From the NCBI RefSeq assembly GCF_001279005.1, contig NZ_LGCN01000239.1, positions 1-64,000 of the forward strand: a stretch of 64,000 bases of DNA. Reading direction: 5' to 3'. Within the stretch, counting starts at the first letter, position 1, and each line of letters opens with the position of its first letter. A program made the position numbers and the translations under genes. The notes below the pieces were generated by a model. The model had not been told where the DNA came from. It was given only the letters and a program-made list of their open reading frames with translations, and made no database searches. This document shows, one piece after another, positions 16,338 through 24,874 of this stretch. The DNA is from Streptomyces caelestis (lineage in GTDB: Bacteria; Actinomycetota; Actinomycetes; Streptomycetales; Streptomycetaceae).

Positions 16338-16613
16338 ATGGACACAGCCATCCTCTTCCTCACCTGCGTCGTGATCCTCGGCGTCATGACGATCCAGGGC
16401 CACCTCTCCCGAGTCGACCGCCGTGCCGCCCGCGTCGAGCGCAAACTCGACGCGGTGATACGGCACTTGGACATTCACGAGGAGGTCCCGGGGAGGGACG
16501 AGATCCTCGCCCTCGTGCGTCGGGGGAAGAGGGTCCAGGCGATCAAGCTGTACCGCGAGACCACGGGCGCGGACCTGGTCGAGGCCAAGCAGGCGGTGGA
16601 CCGCCTGGCCTGA
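16338..16613 (+). CDS. Membrane-anchored ribosomal L7/L12 C-terminal-like protein
   Basis: A 91-residue protein from ATG 16338. It has an N-terminal membrane helix (TAILFLTCVVILGVMTIQG), a basic stretch HLSRVDRRAARVERKLDAVI, and a C-terminal domain RGKRVQAIKLYRETTGADLV then EAKQAVDRLA. The C-terminal part matches the L7/L12 C-terminal fold (K-x-x-A-I-K-x-Y-R-E-x-T-G-x-x-L-x-E-A-K), often found in small actinobacterial proteins unrelated to the ribosome. Function is unknown. Confidence 0.8.
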   Translation: MDTAILFLTCVVILGVMTIQGHLSRVDRRAARVERKLDAVIRHLDIHEEVPGRDEILALVRRGKRVQAIKLYRETTGADLVEAKQAVDRLA

Positions 16614-16641
16614 TCGCCCGCTTCCCGGAGGGGCCCGGCCG

Positions 16642-17448
16642 TCAGACCCGTACCCGCGCCTGTCGGCCGACGTCCGCCAGGCGGTCCGCGCCGAGCCGGC
16701 TCATCGCCCGGATGACCTCGGGGAGCACCGCGCCGAGTCCGCCGTTGGTGAGGGTGATCGTGTCCTCGCCGACGCGGACCGCCGCGAGGTTCACGGTGAG
16801 GCGCGTCGGGACTCCGTCGGACGCCTCCCCGATCATCGTCAGCCGCAGTCCCGCCCGCGCGTCGCCGGCCTCCGGGAGCGGGAGTTCCGCCACCTCGACG
16901 CGCTGGGCGCCGGCCCGGGTGGTCGTCGCCTCGAACCGCCCGCACGTCTTGGGCAGCGTCCTCATCCAGTCCAGGACGCGGTCCACGTCGGCGGTCGGGT
17001 GCGCGGCGACCTGGTAGCGCAGCTGGGAGTCGTCGGAGGCGTCGTCGAGCGTGGTGGTGGCGCTCGGTCCGGCCGACGGGCCGAACAGCTCCTCCGTGTA
17101 GAGGACGTCGAGCAGCCGGTGGCAGTCGGCGTCCTCGGCCTTCGCCTTGAGCATCCCGTCCCGCCAGGTCGCCGCGCCCCGGCTCGCCGTCCACGGCTCC
17201 CCCAGGTCCGTCTCCGTGATCAGCGCCGCCCGCAGCTGCTCCTCGCTCAGCTCCGACGGGCCGGGCGAGGGCTGCTTCGCGGCGGGCGAGGCGGAGGACG
17301 CGGGGGCGGCCGGGGGCTCGGACACGCCCGCGGGCAGCGCGCGCGGCGCCTCCCGGTCGCCGGCCACGCACGCCGCCGCGGTCAGCAGGGCCGTCGCCGA
17401 CAGCGCGGAGACGAGAAGGGTGCGGGCGGCGGCCGGGGCATGGGTCAT
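16642..17448 (-). CDS. Putative secreted lipoprotein
   Basis: A 268-residue protein from ATG 17448 with GGAGG 7 nt upstream. The N-terminus has a signal sequence (TLLVSALSATALLTAAACVAG) with a lipobox-like AAAC. A Pro-Ser-Ala linker follows (residues 35-65). The remaining domain has about 190 residues with paired Cys (DADCHRLL, PKTCGRFE) and alternating beta/alpha pattern, resembling extracellular sensor-like domains of actinobacterial lipoproteins such as the PknH-type. No enzymatic motif is seen. It converges with the L7/L12-like gene. Confidence 0.75.
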   Translation of the reverse strand: MTHAPAAARTLLVSALSATALLTAAACVAGDREAPRALPAGVSEPPAAPASSASPAAKQPSPGPSELSEEQLRAALITETDLGEPWTASRGAATWRDGMLKAKAEDADCHRLLDVLYTEELFGPSAGPSATTTLDDASDDSQLRYQVAAHPTADVDRVLDWMRTLPKTCGRFEATTTRAGAQRVEVAELPLPEAGDARAGLRLTMIGEASDGVPTRLTVNLAAVRVGEDTITLTNGGLGAVLPEVIRAMSRLGADRLADVGRQARVRV

Positions 17449-17731
17449 CGAGGTGCCTCCTGGGGGAACCGGGCCGTCCACGAGCGGACGTGCTCCTACG
17501 GCACCATCCCCTCCGTCGCCCCACCAGCGAGGCGGGCCGTCCGGGTGAGCCGCCCGGGGGGAGAACGGCTCGCCCGCCCCGTCCCCCTGCCGGCGTCGCC
17601 GGCATGCGGCGCGCCCACTCGTCCCGCACGACGCCGCCGGACCGGGTCCCGGCGCGCCGACGGTCGACACCGACGAAGCCCCGGGGCTTCGGCGCGCGTG
17701 GTGCTCGCCTCACGACCACGAGGAGCCCACC

Positions 17732-18219
17732 GTGCGACACGGCCACCGACGTCTCGGCCGTGAGCCGGGCCCGTTCGGCGCCGACCCGCCGAGGGGCGCG
17801 GGACTGCCGCACCGGCTGCCCGACGGAGCCGTCGTCCGGCACACCCCGCAGGAGCGCGTCCGCGAGGCGGAACACGCGGCCGGCCACCGGCACGTGTACG
17901 CGCCGCTGCTCGGCGAACGCGAGCCGCACGAGATCCCCGGCCACCGGGACCACCGCAGCGAGGAGATGTTCTCGCCCAGGGAGCCGGGGCGGACCAGGTC
18001 GTCCTGCCCGCGGAGGAGGTGCCGCGGCGGATCGCGGACCGCGCGGCGCTGCTCCGGGCTCCGGGCTCCGGGCTCCGGGAATCCGCGGAGGGGCACGACA
18101 CGCACCCGGGGGAGGGGGCCCCGTCCGGTTCACCGGCCGGGGCCCTCGGTCCCGCGTCGGCGGGTGCGGGCTCCACGGGGGCACCCGGTCGCCGGTTCGA
18201 TTGCGGCAAACGGGGGTGA
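17732..18219 (+). pseudogene. Frameshifted remnant of an unrecognised gene
   Basis: A GTG at 17732 with GAGGAG 6 nt upstream opens a frame with high GC at third positions, reading VRHGHRRLGREPGPFGADPP and continuing to EEMFSPREPG near 17990. Coding character then moves to another frame (ADQVVLPAEEVPRRIADRAA) that ends at a TGA at 18217-18219. A single-base loss in the GC run near 17985-17993 would explain it. A tandem 7-bp repeat lies inside the second part. I do not recognise the family. A sequencing error is an alternative to a real pseudogene. Confidence 0.45.
18051..18078 (+). repeat. Four tandem copies of GCTCCGG
   Basis: Four perfect 7-bp copies in a row lie in the second half of the frameshifted gene. 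Because 7 is not a multiple of 3, gain or loss of a unit would change the reading frame. Confidence 0.7.
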
Positions 18220-18286
18220 AAGTGCCGTACGCCACACCCGTCGGGAATGGCTCCACGCTGCCGGTGCGTTCGCTTTTACGGTGTTC

Positions 18287-18303
18287 TGCAGAGATTCTCC
18301 GCA
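18287..18303. promoter_or_regulatory. Near-perfect inverted repeat upstream of the alpha-glucosidase gene
   Basis: TGCAGAG-ATT-CTCCGCA has 7-bp arms with one mismatch and lies 30 bp before the start codon, just after an AT-richer TTTTACGG stretch. Maltose genes in Streptomyces are controlled by a LacI-type repressor whose sites contain TGCAG halves, so an operator role is possible but unproven. Confidence 0.4.
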
Positions 18304-18332
18304 GGCACCCGCACGCACCCAGAGGAGACCGC

Positions 18333-20036
18333 GTGACCGACCGCACCTCCACGTCCGACACCAGGCCGCCGCACCCCGCCCCCGACACCACGCCCGACCT
18401 CTCCTCCAGGGACCCCGACTGGTGGCGGCAGGCCGTCGTCTACCAGATCTACCCCCGCAGCTTCGCCGACGCCGACGGCGACGGACTCGGTGACCTGCGC
18501 GGCATCACCCGGCGCCTCACCCACCTCGCCACGCTGGGCGTCGACGCCCTGTGGATGAGCCCCTTCTACCCCTCCGAGCTCGCCGACGGCGGCTACGACG
18601 TCGCCGACCCGCGCGACGTCGACCCCCGCCTCGGCACCCTCGACGACTTCGCCGAGCTCGTCGCCGAGGCCCACCGGCTCGGCCTGAAGGTGATCGTCGA
18701 CGTCGTCCCCAACCACACCTCCCACCAGCACGTCTGGTTCCAGGAGGCGCTGCGCGCCGGGCCCGGCTCCCCGGCCCGCGACCGCTACGTCTTCCGCGAC
18801 GGCAAGGGGGAACAGGGCGAGCTGCCGCCCACCGACTGGCAGTCCGTGTTCGGCGGCAGCGCCTGGCAGCGGGTGCCGGACGGACAGTGGTACCTGCACC
18901 TGTTCGCCGCCGAGCAGCCCGACCTCAACTGGGGGCACCAGGAGGTCCGCGACGACGTCCGCACCACCCTGCGGTTCTGGGCCGACCGGGGCGTGGACGG
19001 CTTCCGGATCGACGTGGCGCACGCCCTCGCCAAGGACCTCGACGAGCCGCTGCGCGACCTCGGCCACCACGCCTCGGGCGGCGAGGCCGCCCTCGCCGAC
19101 TTCCCGCCCGGCACCCACCCCTTCTACGACCGGGACGAGGTGCACGAGATCTACCGCGACTGGCGCAAGATCCTCGACGCCTACTCCCCGCCCCGCATGG
19201 CCGTCGCCGAGGCCTGGGTCCCCGGCGAACGGCGCGCCCTGTACGCCCGTCCGGACGAACTGGGGCAGGCCTTCAACTTCGAGTACCTGCAGGCCACGTG
19301 GAACGCGGAGGAGCTGCGGCAGGTCATCACCGGATCGCTCCGGACCGCGCACGCCGCCGGCGCCTCGGCGACCTGGGTGCTCTCCAACCACGACGTCGTC
19401 CGGCACGCCTCCCGCCTGATGCTGCCGCCGGACACGGACGAGAACGCCTGGCTGCTGTCCGGCGGCCACGCCCCCGCCGTCGACCCGGACGCCGGACTGC
19501 GCCGGGCCCGCGCCGCCACCCTGCTGATGCTGGCGCTCCCCGGCTCGGCCTACCTCTACCAGGGCGAGGAGCTCGGCCTGCCCGAGGTCGCCGACCTGCC
19601 CACCGAGGTCCTCCAGGACCCGATCTGGGAGCAGACGGGGCACGTCCGCAAGGGCCGCGACGGATGCCGGGTGCCGCTGCCGTGGACGACGACCGGTCCG
19701 TCGTACGGCTTCGGGGCGGCCGGTGCCTGGCTGCCGCAGCCGCCGTCCTTCGCCGCGTACGCCGTCGAGGCGCAGGACGGGGCCGAGGGCTCGACCCTGG
19801 AGCTGTACCGCACGGCCCTGCGGCTGCGCCGCAAGCTGATCGACGGCGAGACGCTGAACTGGTCGGAGGAGACCCCGGCGGGGGTCCTGCAGTTCGACCG
19901 CGGCGACGGCTGGCGCTGTGTGACCAACCTGTCCCCCGACCCGGTCTCCCTCCCGGCGGGCGAGGTCCTGCTGACCAGCGCACCGCTGGAGGACGGCCGG
20001 CTCGGCCCGGACACCACGGCCTGGCTCGGCCACTGA
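18333..20036 (+). CDS. aglA: GH13 alpha-glucosidase (oligo-alpha-glucosidase type)
   Basis: A 567-residue cytoplasmic enzyme from GTG 18333, preceded by AGAGGAGA; the open frame extends further upstream without support. GH13 landmarks in order are WWRQAVVYQIYPRSFADADG, DVVPNHTS, the nucleophile Asp in GVDGFRIDVAHA, the acid/base Glu in MAVAEAWVP and the third Asp in VLSNHDVVRH. No signal peptide is present. It would hydrolyse maltose or short malto-oligosaccharides after uptake. The S. coelicolor homologue aglA lies beside the mal transport genes; those genes are not in this window, so the symbol is tentative. Confidence 0.87.
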   Translation: MTDRTSTSDTRPPHPAPDTTPDLSSRDPDWWRQAVVYQIYPRSFADADGDGLGDLRGITRRLTHLATLGVDALWMSPFYPSELADGGYDVADPRDVDPRLGTLDDFAELVAEAHRLGLKVIVDVVPNHTSHQHVWFQEALRAGPGSPARDRYVFRDGKGEQGELPPTDWQSVFGGSAWQRVPDGQWYLHLFAAEQPDLNWGHQEVRDDVRTTLRFWADRGVDGFRIDVAHALAKDLDEPLRDLGHHASGGEAALADFPPGTHPFYDRDEVHEIYRDWRKILDAYSPPRMAVAEAWVPGERRALYARPDELGQAFNFEYLQATWNAEELRQVITGSLRTAHAAGASATWVLSNHDVVRHASRLMLPPDTDENAWLLSGGHAPAVDPDAGLRRARAATLLMLALPGSAYLYQGEELGLPEVADLPTEVLQDPIWEQTGHVRKGRDGCRVPLPWTTTGPSYGFGAAGAWLPQPPSFAAYAVEAQDGAEGSTLELYRTALRLRRKLIDGETLNWSEETPAGVLQFDRGDGWRCVTNLSPDPVSLPAGEVLLTSAPLEDGRLGPDTTAWLGH

Positions 20037-20044
20037 CCCGAATA

Positions 20045-20072
20045 CCGCCCCGGCCCGCCGCGGCCGGGGCGG
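20045..20072. terminator. Terminator hairpin after the alpha-glucosidase gene
   Basis: CCGCCCCGGCC (20045-20055) and GGCCGGGGCGG (20062-20072) form a perfect 11-bp stem with a 6-nt loop, starting 9 nt after the stop codon. Confidence 0.75.
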
Positions 20073-20204
20073 CGCAAGGCGGAGAGCCGGAAGGCTCCGC
20101 GGGGGCCGGCACCGGCTCCGGGCCGCCGCCACCCCGAACGGCGTCAGCGCGTCGAGCGAGCGGGTCCGGATCACCGTGGGGGACGCCGCCCCGGCACGGT
20201 GAGG

Positions 20205-20576
20205 TCACACGTGCCCGGGGCCTCCGCTGCCGAAGGCGCCGCTGGATCCGGGCAGCCAGCGCTTGCGCTGCTGGTCCTTGCCCGTTCTGGTCGCGGAGTG
20301 GTGGAGTTCGTAGGGCATGAGCCGTGAGCCGGTCCTCGACGTGTTCGGCATCTCGTCCGGCTCCCGGATCTCCCGCATCTCGCGGACCGCGCCACCGTCC
20401 GGCATCCTCGGCTGGTCCTCCGAGGTGGGGCGGGGCTCCTCCTGGTCCATGTACCGCATGCCGACCCGTACGGCCCAGACCAGCGCGCCGGCCACGATCA
20501 TTCCGCCGATGAAGGCCACGAAGACGGTCCACCTGGACGGACCGGCGGCCAGAACCACATACGTTGCCGTGTTCAT
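20205..20576 (-). CDS. DUF6479-type small membrane protein
   Basis: A 123-residue protein from ATG 20576. It has one N-terminal membrane helix (VFVAFIGGMIVAGALVWAVR) followed by a Pro/Glu/Arg-rich tail containing EPRPTSEDQPRMP, VREMREIREPDEMP and a C-terminus rich in Gly (GSSGAFGSGGPGHV). This pattern is shared by a Streptomyces family annotated DUF6479, whose function is unknown. The ribosome site before this ATG is weak. Confidence 0.75.
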   Translation of the reverse strand: MNTATYVVLAAGPSRWTVFVAFIGGMIVAGALVWAVRVGMRYMDQEEPRPTSEDQPRMPDGGAVREMREIREPDEMPNTSRTGSRLMPYELHHSATRTGKDQQRKRWLPGSSGAFGSGGPGHV

Positions 20577-21146
20577 GTTTTCGAGTATGGACGAGGAAAT
20601 GAGATAAAGCGCACGGAATGCCCGGTCTTGTCACGCCCGTGGCCCGCCCCAGCGGGCGGCCGGCCCCGTGGCGTGGCAGATTGCGGCCAGAGGAAGGCCG
20701 GGACGGGCCGTCGCGTCCCCACGTGTGCAGCTCGGGGCCCGCCCCCGGCCTTCCCCGCCGCCCCCGCGCTCCGCCGCGACCGGGGCGGGGTGGCGGAGGT
20801 GGCTCACATGGTCTTCGTCGGGCAGGAGGTCGGCGCGACGCTCCGTCGGCGCTTCACCCGCCTGCGCCACCCTCGTCGGCGCGGTCCTCCGCGGCTGGGC
20901 GACGGGCGCGACGACGGCCGGAGGAACGGATCCCATCCGCACCGCCCTCGCCGGGCCCGGCGGCGTCCTCGGCTCGTACCGCGTCCGCCCGGACGGGGCA
21001 TGACCGCCGTACGGAGTCCACCGCGGAACGTGCACAGGACATCTGCCGTCGCCACGGCAGTTTTTCCGCCGGGCCGACTAGAGTTCCCCTTGGGGAACCC
21101 GTCCCCGTGGCGGACCGTGTCCACCGTGGTCCGCGGAAAGGTGCGT
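20577..21146. other. 570-bp gap without a convincing gene
   Basis: Open frames here have poor codon bias and no recognisable product. Near the right end there is a candidate -10 element TAGAGT (21079-21084), a hairpin GTTCCCC-TT-GGGGAAC (21083-21098) and an inverted repeat CGGACC/GGTCCG (21111-21133), so the MerR-like gene probably has a structured leader of about 60 nt. Confidence 0.4.
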
Positions 21147-21527
21147 ATGCCTTCGGAAAGTCAGCCGTACGCCGACGGCCGGCAGCCGGACCAGGACCGG
21201 CTCCCCGTCGCCGACCGGCTCGACGACGACCACTTCCCGGCCTACACCATGGGCAGGGCCGCCGAACTGGTCGGAGCCACACCCGCTTTCCTCCGCGCCC
21301 TGGACGAGGCGCGGCTGATCACCCCGACGCGCTCGGGAGGCGGTCACCGCCGCTACTCGCGCCACCAGCTGAGGCTGGCCGCCAGGGCCCGCGAACTGGT
21401 CGACCAGGGGACACCGGTCGATGCCGCGTGCCGCATCATCAGCCTCGAGGACCAGCTGCGACAGGCCGAACACGCCAACGAGGAGCTCCGCCGACGGGGC
21501 GCGGGGGCGGCCCACGGAGGCCGGTGA
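21147..21527 (+). CDS. MerR-like small regulator, paralogue of the gene at 31932-32282
   Basis: A 126-residue protein from ATG 21147 (GGAAAGG upstream). A MerR-type HTH is visible: YTMGRAAELVGATPAFLRAL, then EARLITPTRSGGGHRRYSRH. The C-terminus is a helix ending in a charged coiled-coil-like segment (LEDQLRQAEHANEELRRR). No metal-binding Cys or large effector domain is present. It lies 240 bp upstream of a cold-shock gene in the same direction. A second copy (roughly 70% identical by eye) sits near the second cold-shock gene in this window, suggesting a shared role in cold or stress response. Confidence 0.85.
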   Translation: MPSESQPYADGRQPDQDRLPVADRLDDDHFPAYTMGRAAELVGATPAFLRALDEARLITPTRSGGGHRRYSRHQLRLAARARELVDQGTPVDAACRIISLEDQLRQAEHANEELRRRGAGAAHGGR

Positions 21528-21622
21528 AAATCTGTTCCCGCCGAAACAGGATTTCCGCCCCCGTGAACAAAATCTCTTTCCCTAAACACCCGGCGGCGCT
21601 TTATTCCAGTGATTTTCCTCGC

Positions 21623-21650
21623 TTGCCGTCGACTTCCTTCGTGCTAGGCT
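21623..21650 (+). promoter_or_regulatory. Sigma-70-type promoter of the first cold-shock gene
   Basis: TTGCCG (21623-21628) and TAGGCT (21645-21650) are separated by 16 bp, resembling an HrdB-dependent -35/-10 pair. The implied leader before the cold-shock ATG is about 110 nt. Confidence 0.55.
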
Positions 21651-21654
21651 GACG

Positions 21655-21677
21655 CCAGTTGCAGTTGTGGTTGCCAG
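21655..21677 (+). promoter_or_regulatory. Conserved leader element shared by both cold-shock genes
   Basis: This 23-nt block begins CCAGTTGCAG and ends TGTGGTTGCCAG. It recurs with one difference at 35283-35305 (minus strand) upstream of the second cold-shock gene, at the same distance from the -10 region. The rest of the two leaders is not conserved, so it may be a cold-box-like RNA or initiation element. Confidence 0.6.
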
Positions 21678-21766
21678 TTTGCTACCGGGTCTCCGGGCAG
21701 GTGATCATCGCGACGATGAAGGGATTCGTAAAGTGCGAGTCCCAGCACTGTCTCAGGAGAATTGAT

Positions 21767-21970
21767 ATGGCCACCGGTACGGTGAAGTGGTTCAACTCGG
21801 AAAAGGGCTTCGGCTTCATCGAGCAGGACGGCGGCGGCGCCGACGTGTTCGCCCACTACTCGAACATCGCCACCTCCGGCTTCCGTGAGCTCCAGGAAGG
21901 CCAGAAGGTGAGCTTCGACGTCACGCAGGGCCAGAAGGGCCCGCAGGCGGAGAACATCGTCCCCGCCTGA
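21767..21970 (+). CDS. Cold-shock domain protein (CspA family), copy 1
   Basis: A 67-residue protein from ATG 21767 with AGGAGA 7 nt upstream. It has the single cold-shock domain with RNA-binding motifs [15 protein letters not shown] (RNP1) and DVFAHYSNI (RNP2), and ends in the usual AENIVPA. Such proteins bind single-stranded RNA and DNA and prevent secondary structure. It differs from copy 2 (34991-35194) at only a few positions. The long leader, the conserved block at 21655-21677 and a strong terminator suggest a monocistronic transcript controlled after transcription start. Confidence 0.95.
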   Translation: MATGTVKWFNSEKGFGFIEQDGGGADVFAHYSNIATSGFRELQEGQKVSFDVTQGQKGPQAENIVPA

Positions 21971-21987
21971 TCCAGGCGCAGGGATTC

Positions 21988-22027
21988 AAGAGCAGGGGCC
22001 CGCACTTCGGTGCGGGCCCCTGCTCTT
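21988..22027 (+). terminator. Strong terminator of cold-shock gene copy 1
   Basis: An 18-bp perfect stem (21988-22005 with 22010-22027) closed by a TTCG tetraloop starts 17 nt after the stop codon and is followed by TGCTTTCC. The core GGGGCCCGCAC/GTGCGGGCCCC is identical to the stem after cold-shock copy 2. Confidence 0.9.
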
Positions 22028-22223
22028 TGCTTTCCGACCTCTTTTCCGCCGCGCTTTCCGCGGGGCCGGTGCGACCGCGCCCCATTCGCCGCAGCGCGTC
22101 CACCGCGATCCGCGCGACCGTGCCGATCACCGCGCTGTCCGCCGGAAGAGTGGCCGCGGTGTGCGCGGTCCGGGTGAAAACGGCGACGCGCACGTCGTCG
22201 GACGGGAAGCCCGACGCCTGGCG

Positions 22224-22544
22224 TCAGTCCTGCCGGGGCGCGGCCTGCTGGACCACCTCGAAGGACCACAACGTGGCGTCCGTGGCGGCCGGCCGGGGCT
22301 TCTCGCCCGGCGCCCCGCCGTGGGCGGCCTGAGCACGGTCGGACATCCAGCGCTGGAAGTCCTCCTCGCTCCGCCAGCGGGTGTAGACGAGGTAGGTGTC
22401 GGTTCCCTCCACCGGACGCAGCAGCTCGAACCACTCGAACCCGTCCGAACCCTCCACCGCTCCCGCCCGCGCCGCGAACCGCCGCTCCAGCGTCTCGCGC
22501 TGCTCCGCCGGGACCGTGAGTACGTTGATCTTGACGATGCTCAT
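22224..22544 (-). CDS. Antibiotic biosynthesis monooxygenase (ABM)-domain protein
   Basis: A 106-residue protein from ATG 22544. It shows the ferredoxin-like ABM pattern: VKINVLTVPAEQRETLERRF, then GFEWFELLRPVEGTDTYLVY and TRWRSEEDFQRWMSD. Members act as small monooxygenases or haem-degrading enzymes, or are uncharacterised stress proteins. No cofactor ligand can be assigned. The C-terminal 25 residues (GEKPRPAATDATLWSFEVVQ) extend beyond the minimal domain. It is encoded opposite to the cold-shock gene and follows its terminator. Confidence 0.8.
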   Translation of the reverse strand: MSIVKINVLTVPAEQRETLERRFAARAGAVEGSDGFEWFELLRPVEGTDTYLVYTRWRSEEDFQRWMSDRAQAAHGGAPGEKPRPAATDATLWSFEVVQQAAPRQD

Positions 22545-22622
22545 GTCCCGATTGTTCCGCAGGACCGGCCCGGGACGCGGGGCGGGGCCCGGCCCGTGCG
22601 GGCGCGTCACCCCGGCGGGAGG

Positions 22623-23489
22623 TCAGCCGAGGCAGATCACCAGCAGGCAGAGCCGGGAGGAGTCCGGCTCGGCCGCCGGCGGTGTGGAGGGAGCGGAGGG
22701 GGAGGCCTGGGAACCGTCACCCTGGTCGATGCCGCCGTTTCCGTCGCCGCTGCCGGCGGCCGGGGGCGACGACGCCGGCGGGGCGACCGTGCCGGAGCCG
22801 GAGCCGGAGCCGGAGCCGGAAGCCGACGCGGATTCCGAGCCCGCTCCCGAGCCCGCTCCCGTGTCCGCGCGCGCACCGGAGCGGGAGACGGGGTCCGGGG
22901 AGGTCGTGCGCGGCTGCGACGGCGCCGCCGGGCCGGAGGCGGCGGCGCCGTCGTCCGTGCGGGTGTCCGACGGGGTGGTGGGCGCCGGTGCGGCCTCGGT
23001 GGCCGCCCGTCCGCGCCCGTCGTCGGCCGAGGGCGACCGGTCCGTACGGTCCGGGGAGGCGGTGGCCGGGGCGTCCGGGTCGTCGTACGGGGCCGCGGGC
23101 CCCTGCGCGCCGCCCATGCCCCTGAGGTCGGGCGCCGTGGCGGCCTGGGTGCGGTCCGTGCCGCTCCGGTCCGTCGAGGCGAGGGTCAGCCCGCCGCCGA
23201 CGAGGGCCACGGCCGTCGCGACCAGGGCCCGCCGCTGGGTCTTCTTCCAGCGGACCAGCTGCCGCCGCCGCGCCGCCCGGCCGGTGCCCGTACCCGTGGA
23301 GGCGGGCACGGAGGCGGCCGGCCGTGGGGCCGGGGGAGTGGGCACGGCGCCGGGCGCGGCGGCCGTCGCCGCTCCGGGGACGGTGCGGCCGCCGATGACG
23401 GCGGGCGCGATGTCGGGGGCGTAGGCGCCGCAGCCCGGGCAGACCAGGGCGCCGTTCAGATGCCGGCGACACGTGGAGCAGTAGTCCAT
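22623..23489 (-). CDS. SCO2400-type zinc-ribbon membrane protein
   Basis: A 288-residue protein from ATG 23489 with AGGAAG 7 nt upstream. The N-terminus has a four-cysteine ribbon, MDYCSTCRRHLNGALVCPGC, likely binding zinc. A Pro/Ala linker, a basic patch RAARRRQLVRWKKTQRR, one membrane helix (ALVATAVALVGGGLTLAS) and a long Ser/Pro/Gly/Thr-rich extracytoplasmic tail follow. The tail includes a Gly-Ser-Ala dipeptide run near residue 220 and ends in CLLVICLG. The N-terminus closely resembles Streptomyces proteins annotated as the SCO2400 family. Function is unknown. Confidence 0.8.
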   Translation of the reverse strand: MDYCSTCRRHLNGALVCPGCGAYAPDIAPAVIGGRTVPGAATAAAPGAVPTPPAPRPAASVPASTGTGTGRAARRRQLVRWKKTQRRALVATAVALVGGGLTLASTDRSGTDRTQAATAPDLRGMGGAQGPAAPYDDPDAPATASPDRTDRSPSADDGRGRAATEAAPAPTTPSDTRTDDGAAASGPAAPSQPRTTSPDPVSRSGARADTGAGSGAGSESASASGSGSGSGSGTVAPPASSPPAAGSGDGNGGIDQGDGSQASPSAPSTPPAAEPDSSRLCLLVICLG

Positions 23490-23725
23490 CCGCTGTCTTC
23501 CTGAGTTGACGTACCGACGCCGATGCCCGCCGGGGCGACCGGTCCGGAGCAGGTGACAGCCACGCTAACGACGCCTCCGGCCCACTGTGTGCAGTCCGTG
23601 TGCCGCTCCTGCGCACATTTCCCGCGCAGTCCGCGAGAGTGCCGTGAGCACGCACGCCGGACCGCCGCGCAACGGACACAGTCGCCTGGTCACCCTGCTG
23701 CACTCGCCCGGAAGGCACCCCCCAC

Positions 23726-24874
23726 GTGAACCTCCGCACCACCCCCCACACCCGCGCCGCCTCCGTACGTCGTCCCGTCCTGCTCCTGACCGCCGGCCTG
23801 TCGGCCCTGTCGCTCACCGCGTGCGGCGTCGTCGGCGCGGTGAGCGGTGACGACGCGCCCGCGTCGCGGGACAGGAGCTACGACATCACCGTGGGCCTGC
23901 TGCTGCCGGACAAGGACACGGCGCGCTTCGAGAAGTTCGACCGCCCGCTCTTCGAGGACCGGGTCTCGTCCCTCACCGACGAGCAGGGCGAGGTCGTCTA
24001 CGCCAACGCCGAGGGCAGCAAGGACAAGCAGGGCGAGCAGTTCCGGAAGATGATCGCCGACCGGGTCGACGTGATCGTGGTCGACGCGGTGGACTCCGAG
24101 GCCGTCGCGACGGACGTGGAGAAGGCGAAGGAGGCGGGCATACCCGTCATCGCCTACGACCGTCTCGCCGAGGGCCCGATCGACGCGTACGTCTCCCACG
24201 ACAACGAGCTCGTCGGCCAGGTGCAGGGCCGCGCCCTCGTGAACGCGCTCGGCGAGGACGCCGAGAACAGCAAGGTCGTCGTGATGCACGGCGCGCCCAC
24301 CGACCCGAACACGAAGCTCTTCCGCAAGGGCGCGCTCGGCGAACTGGACGGCGAGGTGGACATCGCCAAGTCGTACGACACCAGGCAGTGGCTGCCCGAG
24401 GCCGCCGCGGAGAACATGCGCGAGGCGGTGAAGGAGGTCGGCGCCGGGGACATCGCCGCCGTCTACTCGGCGAACGACGGCATGGCCGGCGCCGTCATCG
24501 AGGTGCTGGAGGAGGCGGGCGTCACCGACCTTCCGCCGGTGACCGGTCAGGACGCCGACCTGGCGGCGGTGCGGCGGATCGTGGCCGGCACGCAGTACAT
24601 GACGGTGTACAAGTCGTTCCTGCTGGAGGCGACGGGGGCCGCGGACATGGCGGTGGCCAAGGTGCAGGAGAGGTCGATCCAGTTCGACGCCCTGGCGCGG
24701 GACGTGGTCGACAGCCCGACGCACAAGGACATCCCGGCGATGCTGGTCCCGGTGGTCGCCCTCACGAAGGAGAACATCGGGGCCACGGTGGTCCAGGACG
24801 GTGTCTACACCGTCAAGGACATCTGCACCGGGGCGTACGCGGCGGACTGCGCGGAGATCGGCCTGACGTCGTAG
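23726..24874 (+). CDS. Periplasmic sugar-binding lipoprotein (xylose/ribose-binding type)
   Basis: A 382-residue protein from GTG 23726 (GGAAGG upstream). The signal sequence RRPVLLLTAGLSALSLTACG ends in a lipobox (LTAC). The mature part is a type 1 periplasmic-binding fold: YDITVGLLLPDKDTARFEKF, MIADRVDVIVVDAVDSEAVA, AGIPVIAYDRL, VVMHGAPTDPNTKLF and VYSANDGMAGAVIEVL. This resembles XylF/ChvE-like binding proteins for aldoses. Neither an ATPase nor a permease gene is adjacent, so its partner transporter is either elsewhere or it acts as an orphan sensor. Confidence 0.88.
   Translation: MNLRTTPHTRAASVRRPVLLLTAGLSALSLTACGVVGAVSGDDAPASRDRSYDITVGLLLPDKDTARFEKFDRPLFEDRVSSLTDEQGEVVYANAEGSKDKQGEQFRKMIADRVDVIVVDAVDSEAVATDVEKAKEAGIPVIAYDRLAEGPIDAYVSHDNELVGQVQGRALVNALGEDAENSKVVVMHGAPTDPNTKLFRKGALGELDGEVDIAKSYDTRQWLPEAAAENMREAVKEVGAGDIAAVYSANDGMAGAVIEVLEEAGVTDLPPVTGQDADLAAVRRIVAGTQYMTVYKSFLLEATGAADMAVAKVQERSIQFDALARDVVDSPTHKDIPAMLVPVVALTKENIGATVVQDGVYTVKDICTGAYAADCAEIGLTS

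Noticed and set aside
18186..18205. GGTTCGATT resembling a tRNA T-loop
   Set aside because: No acceptor, D or anticodon arms can be folded around it.
18243..18270. GGGAAT...GTT resembling a SigR promoter before the alpha-glucosidase gene
   Set aside because: The spacing is 19 bp, not the expected 18, and a disulphide-stress role does not suit the gene.
22790..22860. GGAGCC/GAGCCG tandem hexamers
   Set aside because: They encode Ser-Gly dipeptides in the extracytoplasmic tail of the zinc-ribbon protein and need no separate explanation.
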